Positions 1 to 8,803 are shown, counted from the first letter of the stretch. The stretch: 64,000 nt of DNA from Pseudomonas lini (GCF_030812475.1 NZ_JAUSSR010000005.1:124001-188000); one strand, 5' to 3'. Notes: generated by a model from the sequence alone, not told the origin. A program made the numbers and translations.

Positions 1-105
1 CCGACAAAGCCCCTAAAGTGCTATCTGGCAGGCTATGGGGTGGTTATCGGAGTGCGTTTATAGCAAGAAATTCCATCGAGCGGCTGTACAGAGAAGACAA
101 ACGGC

Positions 106-137
106 TGCGCCACGCGGCTCAGGCGTGGCGCATTTTG
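106..137 (+). terminator. Probable rho-independent terminator
   Basis: A perfect 10-bp inverted repeat (TGCGCCACGC at 106-115, its complement at 123-132) with a 7-base loop is followed by TTTT at 133-136. The orientation suggests it ends a plus-strand transcript whose gene lies left of the window. The U-tract is short, so this is a moderate call. The rest of 1-259 shows no supported gene. Confidence 0.5.
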
Positions 138-259
138 CTGATTTGTTTCGTTTTCAGCGCTTGAGTTTACACTTTGTTGCCTTCACGCCCTACGACTGCA
201 GCCCGTTGAACCTAAGCTAAGGTTGTCCATCGCGCAATGGTCATCGAAGGAGAGTGTCA

Positions 260-871
260 ATGAAACTGATCGGCATGCTGGATTCGCCCTACGTGCGGCG
301 CGTCGCCATTTCTGCCAAATGCCTGGGGATAGTGCTTGAACATCAGTCGGTATCGGTGTTTCGGCACTTCGAGCAATTCCGCCAGATCAACCCGGTGGTC
401 AAGGCGCCAACACTGGTGCTGGATGACGGTGAAGTGTTGATGGATTCGACGCTGATCATCGATTACCTCCAAGCGCTGGCCGCTCCCGGGAAGAGTTTGA
501 TGCCCGGCGACCTCGATCAACGACTGCGCGCATTGCGCGTGATTGGTCTGGGGCTGGTGGCCTGCGAGAAATCCGTACAGATTTACTACGAACGCAACCT
601 GCGGCCGGCCCATATCCAGTTTGAACCCTGGGTGGAACGGGTCGAAGAACAACTGGCGGCGGCGTATTCGGCACTGGAGCGGGAGCTGGAAAAGCAGCCG
701 CTGAAGACTGACGGTTCGATTGCGCAGGATGGGATTACCTTGGCGGTGGCCTGGAGCTTCACCAACCTGGTGGTGCCGGAACAGGTGGAGGCTGGGCGGT
801 TTCCACGGATCAGTGAATTTACGGAGTATGCGGAGGGGCTTGGGGTGTTTGTCGATACGCCGATCGAATAG
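260..871 (+). CDS. Glutathione S-transferase family protein
   Basis: This 203-residue protein begins MKLIGMLDSPYVRRVAISA, the thioredoxin-fold GST N-terminus in which the SPYVRRV loop lies at the glutathione site. PTLVLDDGEVLMDS at about residues 50-63 is the standard cis-Pro and Asp/Ser glutathione-binding motif, followed by an all-helical C-terminal domain. I chose ATG at 260 because AAGGAGA lies 6 bases upstream; a GTG at 254 is in frame but falls inside that ribosome site. Known role of the family: cytosolic glutathione conjugation or reduction; the substrate cannot be inferred. It stands alone and is followed by a REP pair. Confidence 0.88.
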   Translation: MKLIGMLDSPYVRRVAISAKCLGIVLEHQSVSVFRHFEQFRQINPVVKAPTLVLDDGEVLMDSTLIIDYLQALAAPGKSLMPGDLDQRLRALRVIGLGLVACEKSVQIYYERNLRPAHIQFEPWVERVEEQLAAAYSALERELEKQPLKTDGSIAQDGITLAVAWSFTNLVVPEQVEAGRFPRISEFTEYAEGLGVFVDTPIE

Positions 872-896
872 ACAGAGTTGTTGTGACTGGTCTGGC

Positions 897-971
897 CCCT
901 TCGCGGGCAAGCTCGCTCCCACAATTAATGTGGCGTTCACAAATCCACTGTGGGCGAGCTTGCTCCGGGCG
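897..971. repeat. REP pair (facing palindromic elements)
   Basis: Two copies of the Pseudomonas REP core face each other: CTTCGCGGGCAAGCTCGCTC near 899-918 and its inverse GTGGGCGAGCTTGCTC near 951-966, the second slightly decayed. Such pairs fold into a large hairpin and usually sit after stop codons. Confidence 0.8.
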
Positions 972-1028
972 GCGTTCCGACGATGACGGATTGCCAGTCT
1001 CCATCAAAGGTAACTATCACCCTACTCA

Positions 1029-1064
1029 AATAAAAACGCCGCTTCCACCAGAGGCAGAAGCGGC
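1029..1064 (-). terminator. Rho-independent terminator of the small-peptide operon
   Basis: Read on the minus strand, GCCGCTTC (1064-1057) pairs with GAAGCGGC (1045-1038), followed by GTTTTTATTT. It lies 23 bases after the stop of the 23-residue peptide gene and should end that operon. Confidence 0.8.
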
Positions 1065-1086
1065 AGAGGCACAAGCCCCAGTAGTA

Positions 1087-1158
1087 TCAGGTAAACAGCG
1101 CGATCAGGATGATGATCGGAATAGGAATGCCGAGAAAGAACAGCAGTAATGAGCGCAT
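1087..1158 (-). CDS. 23-residue hydrophobic membrane peptide
   Basis: A very short gene coding for MRSLLLFFLGIPIPIIILIA followed by LFT and a TGA stop. The product is a single membrane segment with an IPIPIII core. Support: a strong AGGAGAAC ribosome site (1170-1163) 4 bases before the ATG, position 15 bases after the stop of the larger membrane-protein gene on the same strand, and a good terminator just downstream. From memory, near-identical short peptides occur in many proteobacterial genomes, mostly unannotated. Its function is unknown. Confidence 0.72.
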   Translation of the reverse strand: MRSLLLFFLGIPIPIIILIALFT

Positions 1159-1173
1159 GGAAGTTCTCCTGGG

Positions 1174-2109
1174 TTAACGAACCGGGACTGAAGTGGTGGT
1201 TACATAAGCGTCGGTTTCAAGATACTCGACCGCATCCCGACGACGACCACCGAACGTTGCACAAAAGCTGGCGAAAAACGCGCCGATCAACAGTGCAATG
1301 AACATCCATAGCGAGGTCATTGCGGCGACCTTTGCAGCCGTATCAGCAGCTTGCTGGGCGGCCACTTTGGCGTCGGCTACAGCTTTCTGAGTGCGGGCAT
1401 ACACCTCATCGACACGACGCTCGGCATCCGCTTGAGTGAGGTTGGTCCGCTGGGCGACCAGTTGTGCCAGATAGGTGCGGTCCTCAGCAGACAGTTGACC
1501 ATCGCTCAGGCTGCGCACGAAGATGCGGGTCACGGTGCCACGGGCGGCCTCATCGCTGGTGGCGGCCGGAGTATCGGCACGAAACAGACTGTCGATGAAG
1601 TAACCGTACTGATCACTGTCGGTATTGCCGGCAGCCGCACCGGCCGCTTGGGTGGCGGCATTGACGGCACCACCGGCGACACTCGCGCCGGCCTGCACCC
1701 CGCCACTGACGATACCGCTGACCGAGCCGACCAGCAGTGTCGCGGTCACCAGGGTTGCCACGCACCAGGCCAGGAAGCCATGGGCCGTGTCACGGAAGTA
1801 AACCTCGTCACCGTGCATGTTCGCCCACTTCACCCGCAGGCGACCGGCAATGTAACCGCCAAGTCCCGAGGCAATAATTTGTGTGACGGCGAGCCAGACG
1901 ATCGTGGAGATACCCAGGCCCTTGGCGCTCATGCCTTCATTGGCCCAGGGCGACACCGCGGAAAAACCCAGGCCGAAGCCGAGCAGCACCAGAATCAGCG
2001 ACAATGCAGCCGCCGCCGCGGCACCGGCGAAAATGGCACCCCAGGACACGCCCGAGCGCGAGCTCGATTCGTATTCGGCAGGATAGAAACCATCAGGGGA
2101 TCTATTCAT
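1174..2109 (-). CDS. Conserved multi-pass membrane protein (PhnA-like / TIGR04086-like)
   Basis: 311 residues. The architecture is a short polar N-terminus, then transmembrane segments at about residues 22-52 (GVSWGAIFAGAAAAAALSLI), 68-90, 112-137 and 265-285. Between the last two lies a long Ala-rich helical stretch (about 170-262) that is probably coiled. The GAIFAGAAAA start resembles proteins annotated as PhnA-like or TIGR04086 membrane proteins, whose function is unknown. It is the first gene of an operon with the 23-residue peptide downstream; stress or envelope roles would be guesswork. Confidence 0.75.
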   Translation of the reverse strand: MNRSPDGFYPAEYESSSRSGVSWGAIFAGAAAAAALSLILVLLGFGLGFSAVSPWANEGMSAKGLGISTIVWLAVTQIIASGLGGYIAGRLRVKWANMHGDEVYFRDTAHGFLAWCVATLVTATLLVGSVSGIVSGGVQAGASVAGGAVNAATQAAGAAAGNTDSDQYGYFIDSLFRADTPAATSDEAARGTVTRIFVRSLSDGQLSAEDRTYLAQLVAQRTNLTQADAERRVDEVYARTQKAVADAKVAAQQAADTAAKVAAMTSLWMFIALLIGAFFASFCATFGGRRRDAVEYLETDAYVTTTSVPVR

Positions 2110-2288
2110 TGTTTTATCGCTCCAGGCAGAAAGATAGTGTTACAACTCTTCGTACGAAGAAGTGCAGCCAGCGTGCCAGTCGCGAAGTTTACAAAAATCT
2201 TTTGATTTCAATACGTTATAAAGATTGAACTTCCGATATCCATGCATTTTGCAAGGAACCGGCAATAACAGCGGGTTTTATGCATTGC

Positions 2289-2624
2289 CTACTTGCGTTT
2301 GTAACTCTTGTTACCGCTGGGCGTCAGGCAGTAAATCCCGCCTCGAGGTCCCGTACAAAACGAGCCGGTGCCACATGTGCAACCATCGTCGCTCGGCAGC
2401 AGCGTCTGGGGCCGAGCCTGGCTGCCGCCGCCATATAAAGCCGAACAATTTTTTTTCGATGCGCTGATCGATCCGTCATTACACAAAAACAACTCGCCAT
2501 CACAGCGATCGATTCCGCCCTTTTTCCCCGAACAGGGCGTGTTACCCGCCCAGGCAAATACGCTTGCCATACACAGCAGCAACAAGAGGATCGGCATCCC
2601 GCCACGACGAATCACAGTGCGCAC
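2289..2624 (-). CDS. Small secreted Cys-rich protein
   Basis: 111 residues with a signal peptide (positively charged start, LLLLLCMASVFAWA, cleavage near residue 26). The mature part has eight cysteines in repeated CxGxxGG/CNDGS/CTCGTGSFC patterns and a Lys-rich end, suggesting a disulfide-bonded periplasmic protein. It lies back to back with the response-regulator gene, with a shared AT-rich 149-base gap, so it might be a target of that system; this is inference from position only. I do not recognise a named family. Confidence 0.6.
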   Translation of the reverse strand: MRTVIRRGGMPILLLLLCMASVFAWAGNTPCSGKKGGIDRCDGELFLCNDGSISASKKNCSALYGGGSQARPQTLLPSDDGCTCGTGSFCTGPRGGIYCLTPSGNKSYKRK

Positions 2625-2773
2625 GGTTCAGCTTCCTTTCAGAGTTATGGCCAAATGATATCAATGCTGCAACCATGTCCATAAAGCAACATGAAAGTTA
2701 ATTTAAAAAGTCGTCGCCATTTCTTGGCAAAATGCTCACACATTTGCCATGAACCCATTATCAGGCCCATTCC

Positions 2774-3457
2774 ATGACCCGCATCCTCACAATCGAAGAC
2801 GACGTCGTGACCGCCAGGGAAATCGTCGCCGAATTGAGCAGCCACGGCCTCGACGTGGACTGGGTCGATAACGGCCGCGAAGGCCTGGCGCGCGCGGTCA
2901 GCGGCGACTATGACCTGATCACCCTCGACCGCATGCTGCCCGAGCTCGACGGCCTGGCGATTGTCACCACCCTGCGGACCATGGGCGTGGCCACGCCGAT
3001 CCTGATGATCAGCGCCCTCTCCGATGTCGATGAGCGGGTGCGCGGTTTGCGCGCCGGGGGTGACGATTACCTGACCAAGCCCTTCGCCACCGATGAGATG
3101 GCCGCCCGGGTCGAAGTCCTCCTGCGCCGGCAGAACACCGTGACCGCCCAGGCCACCACCCTGCGGGTCGCGGACCTGGAACTGAACCTGATCAGCCACG
3201 AAGCCAGCCGCGACGGTCAGCTGCTGACCTTGCTGCCAACCGAATACAAGTTGCTGGAATTCCTGATGCGCAACACCGGGCAGATCCTGTCGCGGATGAT
3301 GATTTTCGAAGAGGTATGGGGTTACCACTTCGACCCCGGCACCAATTTGATCGACGTGCACATCGGCCGTCTGCGCAAGAAAATCGACCCACCCGGCAAT
3401 GTCCCCCTGATTCGGACCGTGCGAGGCTCGGGTTATGTCATTGCCGAACCCGTCTAA
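2774..3457 (+). CDS. OmpR-family response regulator
   Basis: 227 residues. The N-terminal receiver domain has the acidic pair at residues 9-10, the phosphoryl-accepting Asp52 (LDRMLP) and Lys102 (YLTKPF). The C-terminal winged-helix DNA-binding domain (about 130-225) includes LPTEYKLLEFLMRN and the VHIGRLRKKI recognition region. Its stop overlaps the start of the downstream kinase by 23 bases, so the two are translationally coupled. As a family it binds direct repeats in promoters when phosphorylated. The stimulus is unknown; the neighbouring secreted Cys-rich gene is a candidate target. Confidence 0.93.
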   Translation: MTRILTIEDDVVTAREIVAELSSHGLDVDWVDNGREGLARAVSGDYDLITLDRMLPELDGLAIVTTLRTMGVATPILMISALSDVDERVRGLRAGGDDYLTKPFATDEMAARVEVLLRRQNTVTAQATTLRVADLELNLISHEASRDGQLLTLLPTEYKLLEFLMRNTGQILSRMMIFEEVWGYHFDPGTNLIDVHIGRLRKKIDPPGNVPLIRTVRGSGYVIAEPV

Positions 3458-4829
3458 AGGCTGGCGCTCTTCCAGCAGCCGGTTGCTGGCGCTCTACAGC
3501 TCGCTGTTCGTGCTCTGGAGCGGGATCCTCATGGGTGTCATGTACTACGAGGTGTCCGCATACCTGGACAACCTGGCCAAACACTCGCTGATGCAGCGTC
3601 AGCATTTGTTTGCGCGTTTTTCCGGTGAACAACTGGTGGACGCCCTCGCCGTCAGCATGACCTTCGACATTCCCGGCCTCGACGCCTATGGCCTGTTTGA
3701 TGAACAGCACCGTTACCTCAGTGGTGCCCTGCGCCATATCCCCAAGGGATTGCCGCTGGACGGCAAGATTCACATGCTCGGCGACTGCGTCGACTCCGAC
3801 GATCCAACCCTGCCCAACGACAGTTGCGACGCCGTGGCGACCCAGACCCAGGACGGTCGCTGGCTGGTGCTGCTGCGGGATAACGGCTCGCTGTTTGCAG
3901 TGACCCGGATCATTCTGCACGCCTTGTTCTGGGGCGTGACCCTGACCATTGTCCCGGGCGTCGTCGGTTGGCACCTGTTGCGCCGCCGACCTTTACAGCG
4001 TATTCGCGGGATCCAGGCCAGCGCCGAAGCCATCGTCGCCGGCGACCTGACCCGACGCTTGCCGCTGTCCAGTCGCCGCGATGAACTGGACATGCTGGCG
4101 GCCATCGTCAACGCCATGCTCGAGCGCATCGAACGCTTGATGAACGAGGTCAAGGGCGTGTGCGACAACATCGCCCATGACCTGCGCACGCCGCTGACCC
4201 GCTTGCGCGCGCAGCTGTACCGCATGCAGCAACAGGCGGGCGAAGGCTCCCAAGCGGCGGCGCAACTGGACTCGGTGCTGGCCGAGGCCGACACCTTGAT
4301 GGCGCGCTTTCGCGGATTGCTGCGCATTTCCGAACTGGAAGACCGGCAGCGGCGTTCCGGTTTCGTGCAGCTCGATCCGCTGCCGTTGTTGCAGGAACTG
4401 CATGAGTTCTATCTGCCGTTGGCGGAAGAAGGTGAGCTTGGTTTCCAGCTGCAATTGCCTGATTCATTGCCGCCCTTGGAGGGGGATCGGGCGTTACTGT
4501 TTGAAGCGGTGGCGAACCTGCTGAGCAACTCGATCAAATTCACACCGTCCGGCGGCGAAGTGATTTTGCGCGGGGTCGATGACGCTGGGCATACGCGAAT
4601 CGAAGTGCTCGACTCAGGCCCCGGCATTGCTGAAGGTGAACGGGAAGCCGTATTCCAGCGCTTCTATCGTGCCGAGGGTGGCAATCAGCAAAACGGGTTC
4701 GGGCTAGGGCTATCGATCGTGGCGGCAATTGTCAGCCTGCATGGGTTTACGCTGGAGGTGGGTAGCAGTGAATTGGGCGGCGCGCGGTTGGTGCTCGATT
4801 GCCGACAGAGCCTGATCCCTCAGACCTGA
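3435..4829 (+). CDS. Sensor histidine kinase, partner of the upstream regulator
   Basis: 464 residues. There is a membrane segment at about 17-38 and a second at 157-181, bounding a periplasmic sensor of about 115 residues that contains two Cys (118 and 131). HAMP follows at 182-236, then the HisKA box NIAHDLRTPLTRLR with phosphorylated His248. The HATPase domain has an N box (NLLSNSIKFT), a G1 box (DSGPGIA) and a G2 box (GFGLGLSIV). The gene overlaps the response regulator by 23 bases. The pair resembles the envelope or metal-sensing kinases of the PhoQ/QseC type, but the ligand is not evident. Confidence 0.92.
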   Translation: MSLPNPSKGWRSSSSRLLALYSSLFVLWSGILMGVMYYEVSAYLDNLAKHSLMQRQHLFARFSGEQLVDALAVSMTFDIPGLDAYGLFDEQHRYLSGALRHIPKGLPLDGKIHMLGDCVDSDDPTLPNDSCDAVATQTQDGRWLVLLRDNGSLFAVTRIILHALFWGVTLTIVPGVVGWHLLRRRPLQRIRGIQASAEAIVAGDLTRRLPLSSRRDELDMLAAIVNAMLERIERLMNEVKGVCDNIAHDLRTPLTRLRAQLYRMQQQAGEGSQAAAQLDSVLAEADTLMARFRGLLRISELEDRQRRSGFVQLDPLPLLQELHEFYLPLAEEGELGFQLQLPDSLPPLEGDRALLFEAVANLLSNSIKFTPSGGEVILRGVDDAGHTRIEVLDSGPGIAEGEREAVFQRFYRAEGGNQQNGFGLGLSIVAAIVSLHGFTLEVGSSELGGARLVLDCRQSLIPQT

Positions 4830-4854
4830 CACACTCTCCCTGACGACAAAGCCC

Positions 4855-4952
4855 CCCCTGCAGGAGCCGGCTTGCTGGCGAAGGCGTCCGTTCAGTGACA
4901 ACTATGTCGACTGATCCACCGCCTTCGCTGGCAAGCCAGCTCCTACAAGGGA
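4855..4952. repeat. REP pair
   Basis: Facing elements CAGGAGCCGGCTTGCTGGCG (near 4861-4880) and GCTGGCAAGCCAGCTCCTAC (near 4927-4946), separated by about 45 bases, between two convergent genes. Confidence 0.85.
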
Positions 4953-4964
4953 TTTGTAGTGTTG

Positions 4965-5375
4965 TCAGGCCGGGTAGTTGGCCCGAAGAGCCTCCAGCCC
5001 CCCCTGATAAATCCCGGTAAACAACGCCACCACTTCCTCATCACTCACACCCACCGGCGCAAACCGCCCCGACCAGGTCACCCGCGCGCCCTGCCCTTGC
5101 GCTTCAACACGGATGGTCGCCAGATAGTCGGTCGCCGGAAACGGCGCCTGCAAAATCGAGTAGCTGTACGTCTTCGCCGCGTTATCAAAAGCCTGGAGCC
5201 GCTCCACCACCACCGCCCCATCCGCCGTTTGCAGATTGCGCACCCGCCCGCCTTCACTCAGTTCGCTCCGGGGAATGAACGGCAGCCAGTCCGGCAGCGA
5301 GTTGAAGCCGCCGATCAATTGCCAGACCTGATCGGCCGAAGCCGGGATATCGATAAACGCTGATGCAGTTGCCAT
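4965..5375 (-). CDS. SRPBCC-family protein (polyketide cyclase/dehydrase-like)
   Basis: 136 residues starting MATASAFIDIPASADQVWQL, the hallmark first strand and helix of the START/Bet v1 (SRPBCC) fold. LPDWLPFI and VTWSGRFAP fit the MxaD/YtbA-like subgroup. I chose the ATG at 5375, behind AGAGAGAA, rather than a start 21 bases upstream. These proteins hold a hydrophobic ligand in a deep cavity; many have no known reaction. It follows the SDR gene by 27 bases on the same strand, so the two may work on one substrate. Confidence 0.82.
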   Translation of the reverse strand: MATASAFIDIPASADQVWQLIGGFNSLPDWLPFIPRSELSEGGRVRNLQTADGAVVVERLQAFDNAAKTYSYSILQAPFPATDYLATIRVEAQGQGARVTWSGRFAPVGVSDEEVVALFTGIYQGGLEALRANYPA

Positions 5376-5402
5376 GTACTGTTCTCTCTTGATCAATAGG
5401 GT

Positions 5403-6200
5403 TCAGATCGCCATGCTGTCGACGACACCGCCGTCGACTCGAAGCGCCGCGCCGGTGGTGGCCGAGGATAGCGGCGAAGCGATATACGCCACCAGGTTCG
5501 CCACTTCCTCGACATTCGCCACGCGCTGGATGATCGATGTCGGCCGCGACTTTTGCACAAAGACGTCGGCTTCTTCCTGGACACTGCGCCCGGACGCGGC
5601 AATGGCATCCTTGAGCATCAGCTCCACGCCGTCGGTCAATGTCGGGCCCGGCAGGATTGCATTGACCGTTACCCCAGTGCCGGCCAGCCGTTTGGCCAGT
5701 CCGTGGGACACCGCCAGGTTGGCGCTTTTGGTCACGCCATAGTTGAGCATGTCCGCGGGGATCGCGATCCCGGATTCCGAAGACAGGAAAATCACCCGCC
5801 CCCAGCCCTGTTTGACCATGTCCGGCACGTAGTGCCGGGACAGGCGTACACCGGAGATCACGTTGACCTCATAGAAGCGCGTCCACTCGCTATCGGGCGT
5901 GTCGAAGAAATCCACCGCGTCGTAGATCCCGAGGTTGTTCACCAGAATGTCAGCCCGTGGTTCGGCGGCGAACAGTTTTTCCGCGCCTTGCGCCGTACCG
6001 AGGTCAGCCGTCAGCCCGCGCAGTTGCGCACCGGGCACCTGCTGGCGAATGCTCGCCAGCGCCTGCTCGACCTTGGCCGTGTCGCGGCCGATGACCACCA
6101 CCGTGGCACCGGACTCGGCCAGTGCCTTGCTGATGCCCAGGCCAATGCCGGCGGTGCTGCCGCTGACAATCGCCAGTTTTCCGCTCAAATCAATCTTCAT
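5403..6200 (-). CDS. SDR-family NAD(P)-dependent oxidoreductase
   Basis: 265 residues with the classical short-chain dehydrogenase pattern: the nucleotide-binding GSTAGIGLG loop at about 14-22, NNLG at about 88-91, the catalytic Ser in IFLSSESG, the YxxxK pair (YGVTK), then PGPT after the active site. An Arg after the second strand (GRDT) favours NADP. It sits between the aldo/keto reductase and the SRPBCC gene, all on the minus strand, and the group may be one transcription unit. The substrate is unknown. Confidence 0.9.
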   Translation of the reverse strand: MKIDLSGKLAIVSGSTAGIGLGISKALAESGATVVVIGRDTAKVEQALASIRQQVPGAQLRGLTADLGTAQGAEKLFAAEPRADILVNNLGIYDAVDFFDTPDSEWTRFYEVNVISGVRLSRHYVPDMVKQGWGRVIFLSSESGIAIPADMLNYGVTKSANLAVSHGLAKRLAGTGVTVNAILPGPTLTDGVELMLKDAIAASGRSVQEEADVFVQKSRPTSIIQRVANVEEVANLVAYIASPLSSATTGAALRVDGGVVDSMAI

Positions 6201-6248
6201 AGCGCACCGCCTTTGTAGGAGCAGCCGAAGGCTGCGATTTTTGACTTT

Positions 6249-7316
6249 TCATATTGCATACCCTGCGTCGGAACTGCCGAAGGTTCGGGCCGCGTCTGGA
6301 CGATCTTTCTGACCTGGCAACGGCGCTCGCTCAGAAATCAGGTTAGCCTCGCGCATCGCCTGCCAGAACGCTGCAGGAATCACCGCCGACAACGCGGCGA
6401 CATCTTCGGCAATCCGGTCCGGCCGACTGGAACCTGGAATCACCGCCGCCACCGCCGGGTTCGCCAGGGAGAACTGCAACGCGGCCGCCTTGATGTCGAC
6501 ACCGTGGGCCGCCGCAATACGTTTGATCTGTTCCACTTTATTGACGATCGCCGGGCTGGCCTTCTGGTATTCGAAATGCGCGCCGCCCGCGAGAATGCCC
6601 GAGCTGTACGGGCCGCCGACCACGATCTCGACGTTCTGCGCCAGCGCCGCGTCCATCAAACGCTGCAAGGCCCGGTCGTGATCGAGCAGCGTGTAGCGCC
6701 CCGCCAGCAGAAAACCGTCCGGCTGCGCTTCGGTCAGGTCAAGCGTCAGTTCGCAAGGCTCAACCTTGTTCACCCCCAGTCCCCAGCCCTTGATCACGCC
6801 TTCTTCGCGCAAACGGGTCAGCACTTTGAACGCGCCGGTGCGGGCCTGGTTGAAGTATTCCAGCCATTGATCACCGTAGAAGTCCTGGGCGATGTCGTGC
6901 ACCCAGACGATGTCCAGGCGATCGGTTTGCAGGCGCTTGAGGCTGTCCTCGATCGAACGCAAGGTGGCGTCGGCGCTGTAATCGTTGACGATCTTGTTCG
7001 GCCGACCGTGTTCGAATACCCCGCTTTTCTCGCCCAGATCCCGGGCCGCGGCGTCTTCGACTTCATCGAGAATCACCCGGCCAACCTTGCTGCTCAGCAC
7101 ATAGTCAGCACGGTTGTAGCGTGCCAGCGCGGCGCCCAGACGAATCTCCGACAGGCCCGAACCGTAAAACGGTGCGGTATCGAAGTAACGCACGCCGGCA
7201 TCCCAGGCCGCATGCACGGTGGCCATCGCCTCTTCTTCGGGAATGGCGCGGAACATGTTGCCCAATGGCGCGGTGCCGAAACCCAGGGTGCCGGGCAGTT
7301 TGTCTTTCAAGCTCAT
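6249..7316 (-). CDS. Aldo/keto reductase (D-threo-aldose 1-dehydrogenase-like)
   Basis: 355 residues. GFGTAPLGNMF at the N-terminus, VRYFDTAPFYGSGLSE (catalytic Asp and Tyr), VLSSKVGR (catalytic Lys) and DIVWVHDI are the AKR barrel signatures. The order and the long insert after the Lys fit the fucose/galactose dehydrogenase subgroup. The start at 7316 follows AGAGGA; the longer open frame upstream runs into a REP-like repeat. It is divergent from a LysR gene with 208 bases between, the usual layout for a regulator and its target. Confidence 0.88.
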   Translation of the reverse strand: MSLKDKLPGTLGFGTAPLGNMFRAIPEEEAMATVHAAWDAGVRYFDTAPFYGSGLSEIRLGAALARYNRADYVLSSKVGRVILDEVEDAAARDLGEKSGVFEHGRPNKIVNDYSADATLRSIEDSLKRLQTDRLDIVWVHDIAQDFYGDQWLEYFNQARTGAFKVLTRLREEGVIKGWGLGVNKVEPCELTLDLTEAQPDGFLLAGRYTLLDHDRALQRLMDAALAQNVEIVVGGPYSSGILAGGAHFEYQKASPAIVNKVEQIKRIAAAHGVDIKAAALQFSLANPAVAAVIPGSSRPDRIAEDVAALSAVIPAAFWQAMREANLISERAPLPGQKDRPDAARTFGSSDAGYAI

Positions 7317-7335
7317 GAATGAATCCTCTTGGATA

Positions 7336-7360
7336 TGTGGGAGCCGGCTTGCTGGCGAAA
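7336..7360. repeat. Single REP half-element
   Basis: A single copy (GTGGGAGCCGGCTTGCTGGC) lies in the divergent control region between the aldo/keto reductase and LysR genes, close to the reductase start. An unpaired REP in a promoter region is less usual than the paired copies elsewhere. Confidence 0.65.
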
Positions 7361-7524
7361 ACGCTGGAACATTCGCAACAATTATTGCTGGACGATCCGC
7401 TACCTCCAGCAAACCGGCGCCTGCAGAACGGTTTGTTTCGCGTTGCCGATGAGCAAATCCTAGATTGCGATGATCGGACCGTCCAAGACATAATGTGCAG
7501 CACTTGAGTCCCCAGAGGTCTGAC

Positions 7525-8424
7525 ATGATCGACATCCGCCAATTGCGCTACTTCGTCGCCGTCGCCGAAGAAGAACACGTCGGTCGGGCCGCCGAACGCC
7601 TGCACATTTCCCAGTCGCCCCTGAGCCGGCAGATCGCCCAGCTCGAAGAGCGCCTGGGGCTGACCCTGTTCGAACGCAGCCAGCAGCGCATTCGCCTGAC
7701 CCGCGACGGCCAGACTTTTCTCGCCGAAACCCGCGCCCTGCTGACCCACGCCAACCGCCTGGAATCCCTCGGCAAGCGCCTGGGTCGCGGCGAAGAAGGC
7801 GGCCTGTGCATCGGCTACATCGAGAACGCCATGCATGCCGGGGTGCTGCCCAACGCGTTGCGGGTGCTGCGGGTCGACCGGCCTAACGTGCACGTTGCGC
7901 TGTACAACCTGAGCTCGGCCGAACAACTCGAAGGCCTGCGACAGCGTAGTCTGGATATTGCCCTGGTCAGTGAACCGCCGACGGACGATGACCCCGATCT
8001 GCTGGGCTTCCAGGTGCTGGACGACCCGATGCTGCTGGCGGTGCCCGAACATCATCCCCTGGCACAGCAGACCACCTTGACCCCGGCGGACCTGGCCGAT
8101 CAGGAATGGATCGGCGTGCAACACCGGCAGAACTGCGCCAGCCGCGAAGACTTCGTCAGCGCCTGCATCCGCGCCGGCTTTACCCCGGACATTCGGATGG
8201 AAGCCACCGAACCTTTTACCGCGCTGGGGCTGGTGGCGTCGGGGCTGGGGATTGCGATGATTCAAAAGGGACTGAGTCGCAACGCGCCGCCGGGCGTGGT
8301 CCTGCGGGAGGTGCCATGGATAGCCTTCACCACCCCGCTGTGGGCGGCATGGCACCGGATCAATCTGCGGCCCTTGGTTGAGACGTTCAGAAAGGTGCTG
8401 ACGGAACCGGGTCCGGCAACGTGA
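7525..8424 (+). CDS. LysR-family transcriptional regulator
   Basis: 299 residues. The winged helix-turn-helix occupies residues 1-60 (IDIRQLRYFVAVAEEEHVGR; AERLHISQSPLSRQIAQLEE), followed by the effector-binding periplasmic-protein-like fold. The start at 7525 is set by AGAGG 7 bases upstream; a longer frame from 7495 lacks such a site. The AEEEHVGRAA and SQSPLSRQI pattern resembles the CatM/BenM-like branch. It is divergent from the aldo/keto reductase cluster and probably controls it in response to a substrate of those enzymes (inference). Confidence 0.9.
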   Translation: MIDIRQLRYFVAVAEEEHVGRAAERLHISQSPLSRQIAQLEERLGLTLFERSQQRIRLTRDGQTFLAETRALLTHANRLESLGKRLGRGEEGGLCIGYIENAMHAGVLPNALRVLRVDRPNVHVALYNLSSAEQLEGLRQRSLDIALVSEPPTDDDPDLLGFQVLDDPMLLAVPEHHPLAQQTTLTPADLADQEWIGVQHRQNCASREDFVSACIRAGFTPDIRMEATEPFTALGLVASGLGIAMIQKGLSRNAPPGVVLREVPWIAFTTPLWAAWHRINLRPLVETFRKVLTEPGPAT

Positions 8425-8502
8425 AAACAGGGGATGATCCACCTGATACCTGTCAGGAAAACGGATGGATGAACCACCTTATAATTGTCAGGTCAGCACA
8501 TT

Positions 8503-8608
8503 CCCTGTGGGAGCGAGACCGGCTTGCCGGCGAAGAGGGAGTATCAGTCGACATTGCCATTGCCTGACACACCGCTTTCGTCGGCAAGCCGGTCTCCCTT
8601 CCACAGGG
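8503..8608. repeat. REP pair
   Basis: Facing elements GTGGGAGCGAGACCGGCTTG (from about 8507) and CGGCAAGCCGGTCTCCCTTC (from about 8582). It forms the left border of the ATPase/HNH cassette. The rest of the 379-base gap 8425-8803 holds only the presumed promoter of that cassette. Confidence 0.85.
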
Positions 8609-8803
8609 TTAGCATCCAACTTCAACGACTTGAGGTGGCTTCGCCGCCCATTGCTTGATTTTTTCTCAATCAAACCGGGGCTAAGCAAGGTGTGATCAGC
8701 TTTCTTTAGCGTTTTTGCAGTTTGCATTTAGTATGCTGGTGCGACCGCAACGCACAGGTGTACGCCCTATGTATGGCCAGATAACCAGATCGGAGAAAAA
8801 GCT

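Noticed and set aside
1..259. 61-residue frame at 35-220
   Set aside because: No ribosome site or family; it contains a strong hairpin terminator.
257..940. Long minus-strand frame opposite the glutathione S-transferase gene
   Set aside because: Shadow of the GST codons; His/Arg-rich product without any family feature and no ribosome site.
4855..4952. REP pairs as transposons or CRISPR-like repeats
   Set aside because: They are palindromic REP elements with variable spacers and no cas genes or transposase next to them.
8425..8803. Possible retron RNA or reverse transcriptase upstream of the ATPase/HNH pair
   Set aside because: No reverse-transcriptase gene exists and the only structured DNA is a REP pair; the arrangement fits Septu, not a retron.
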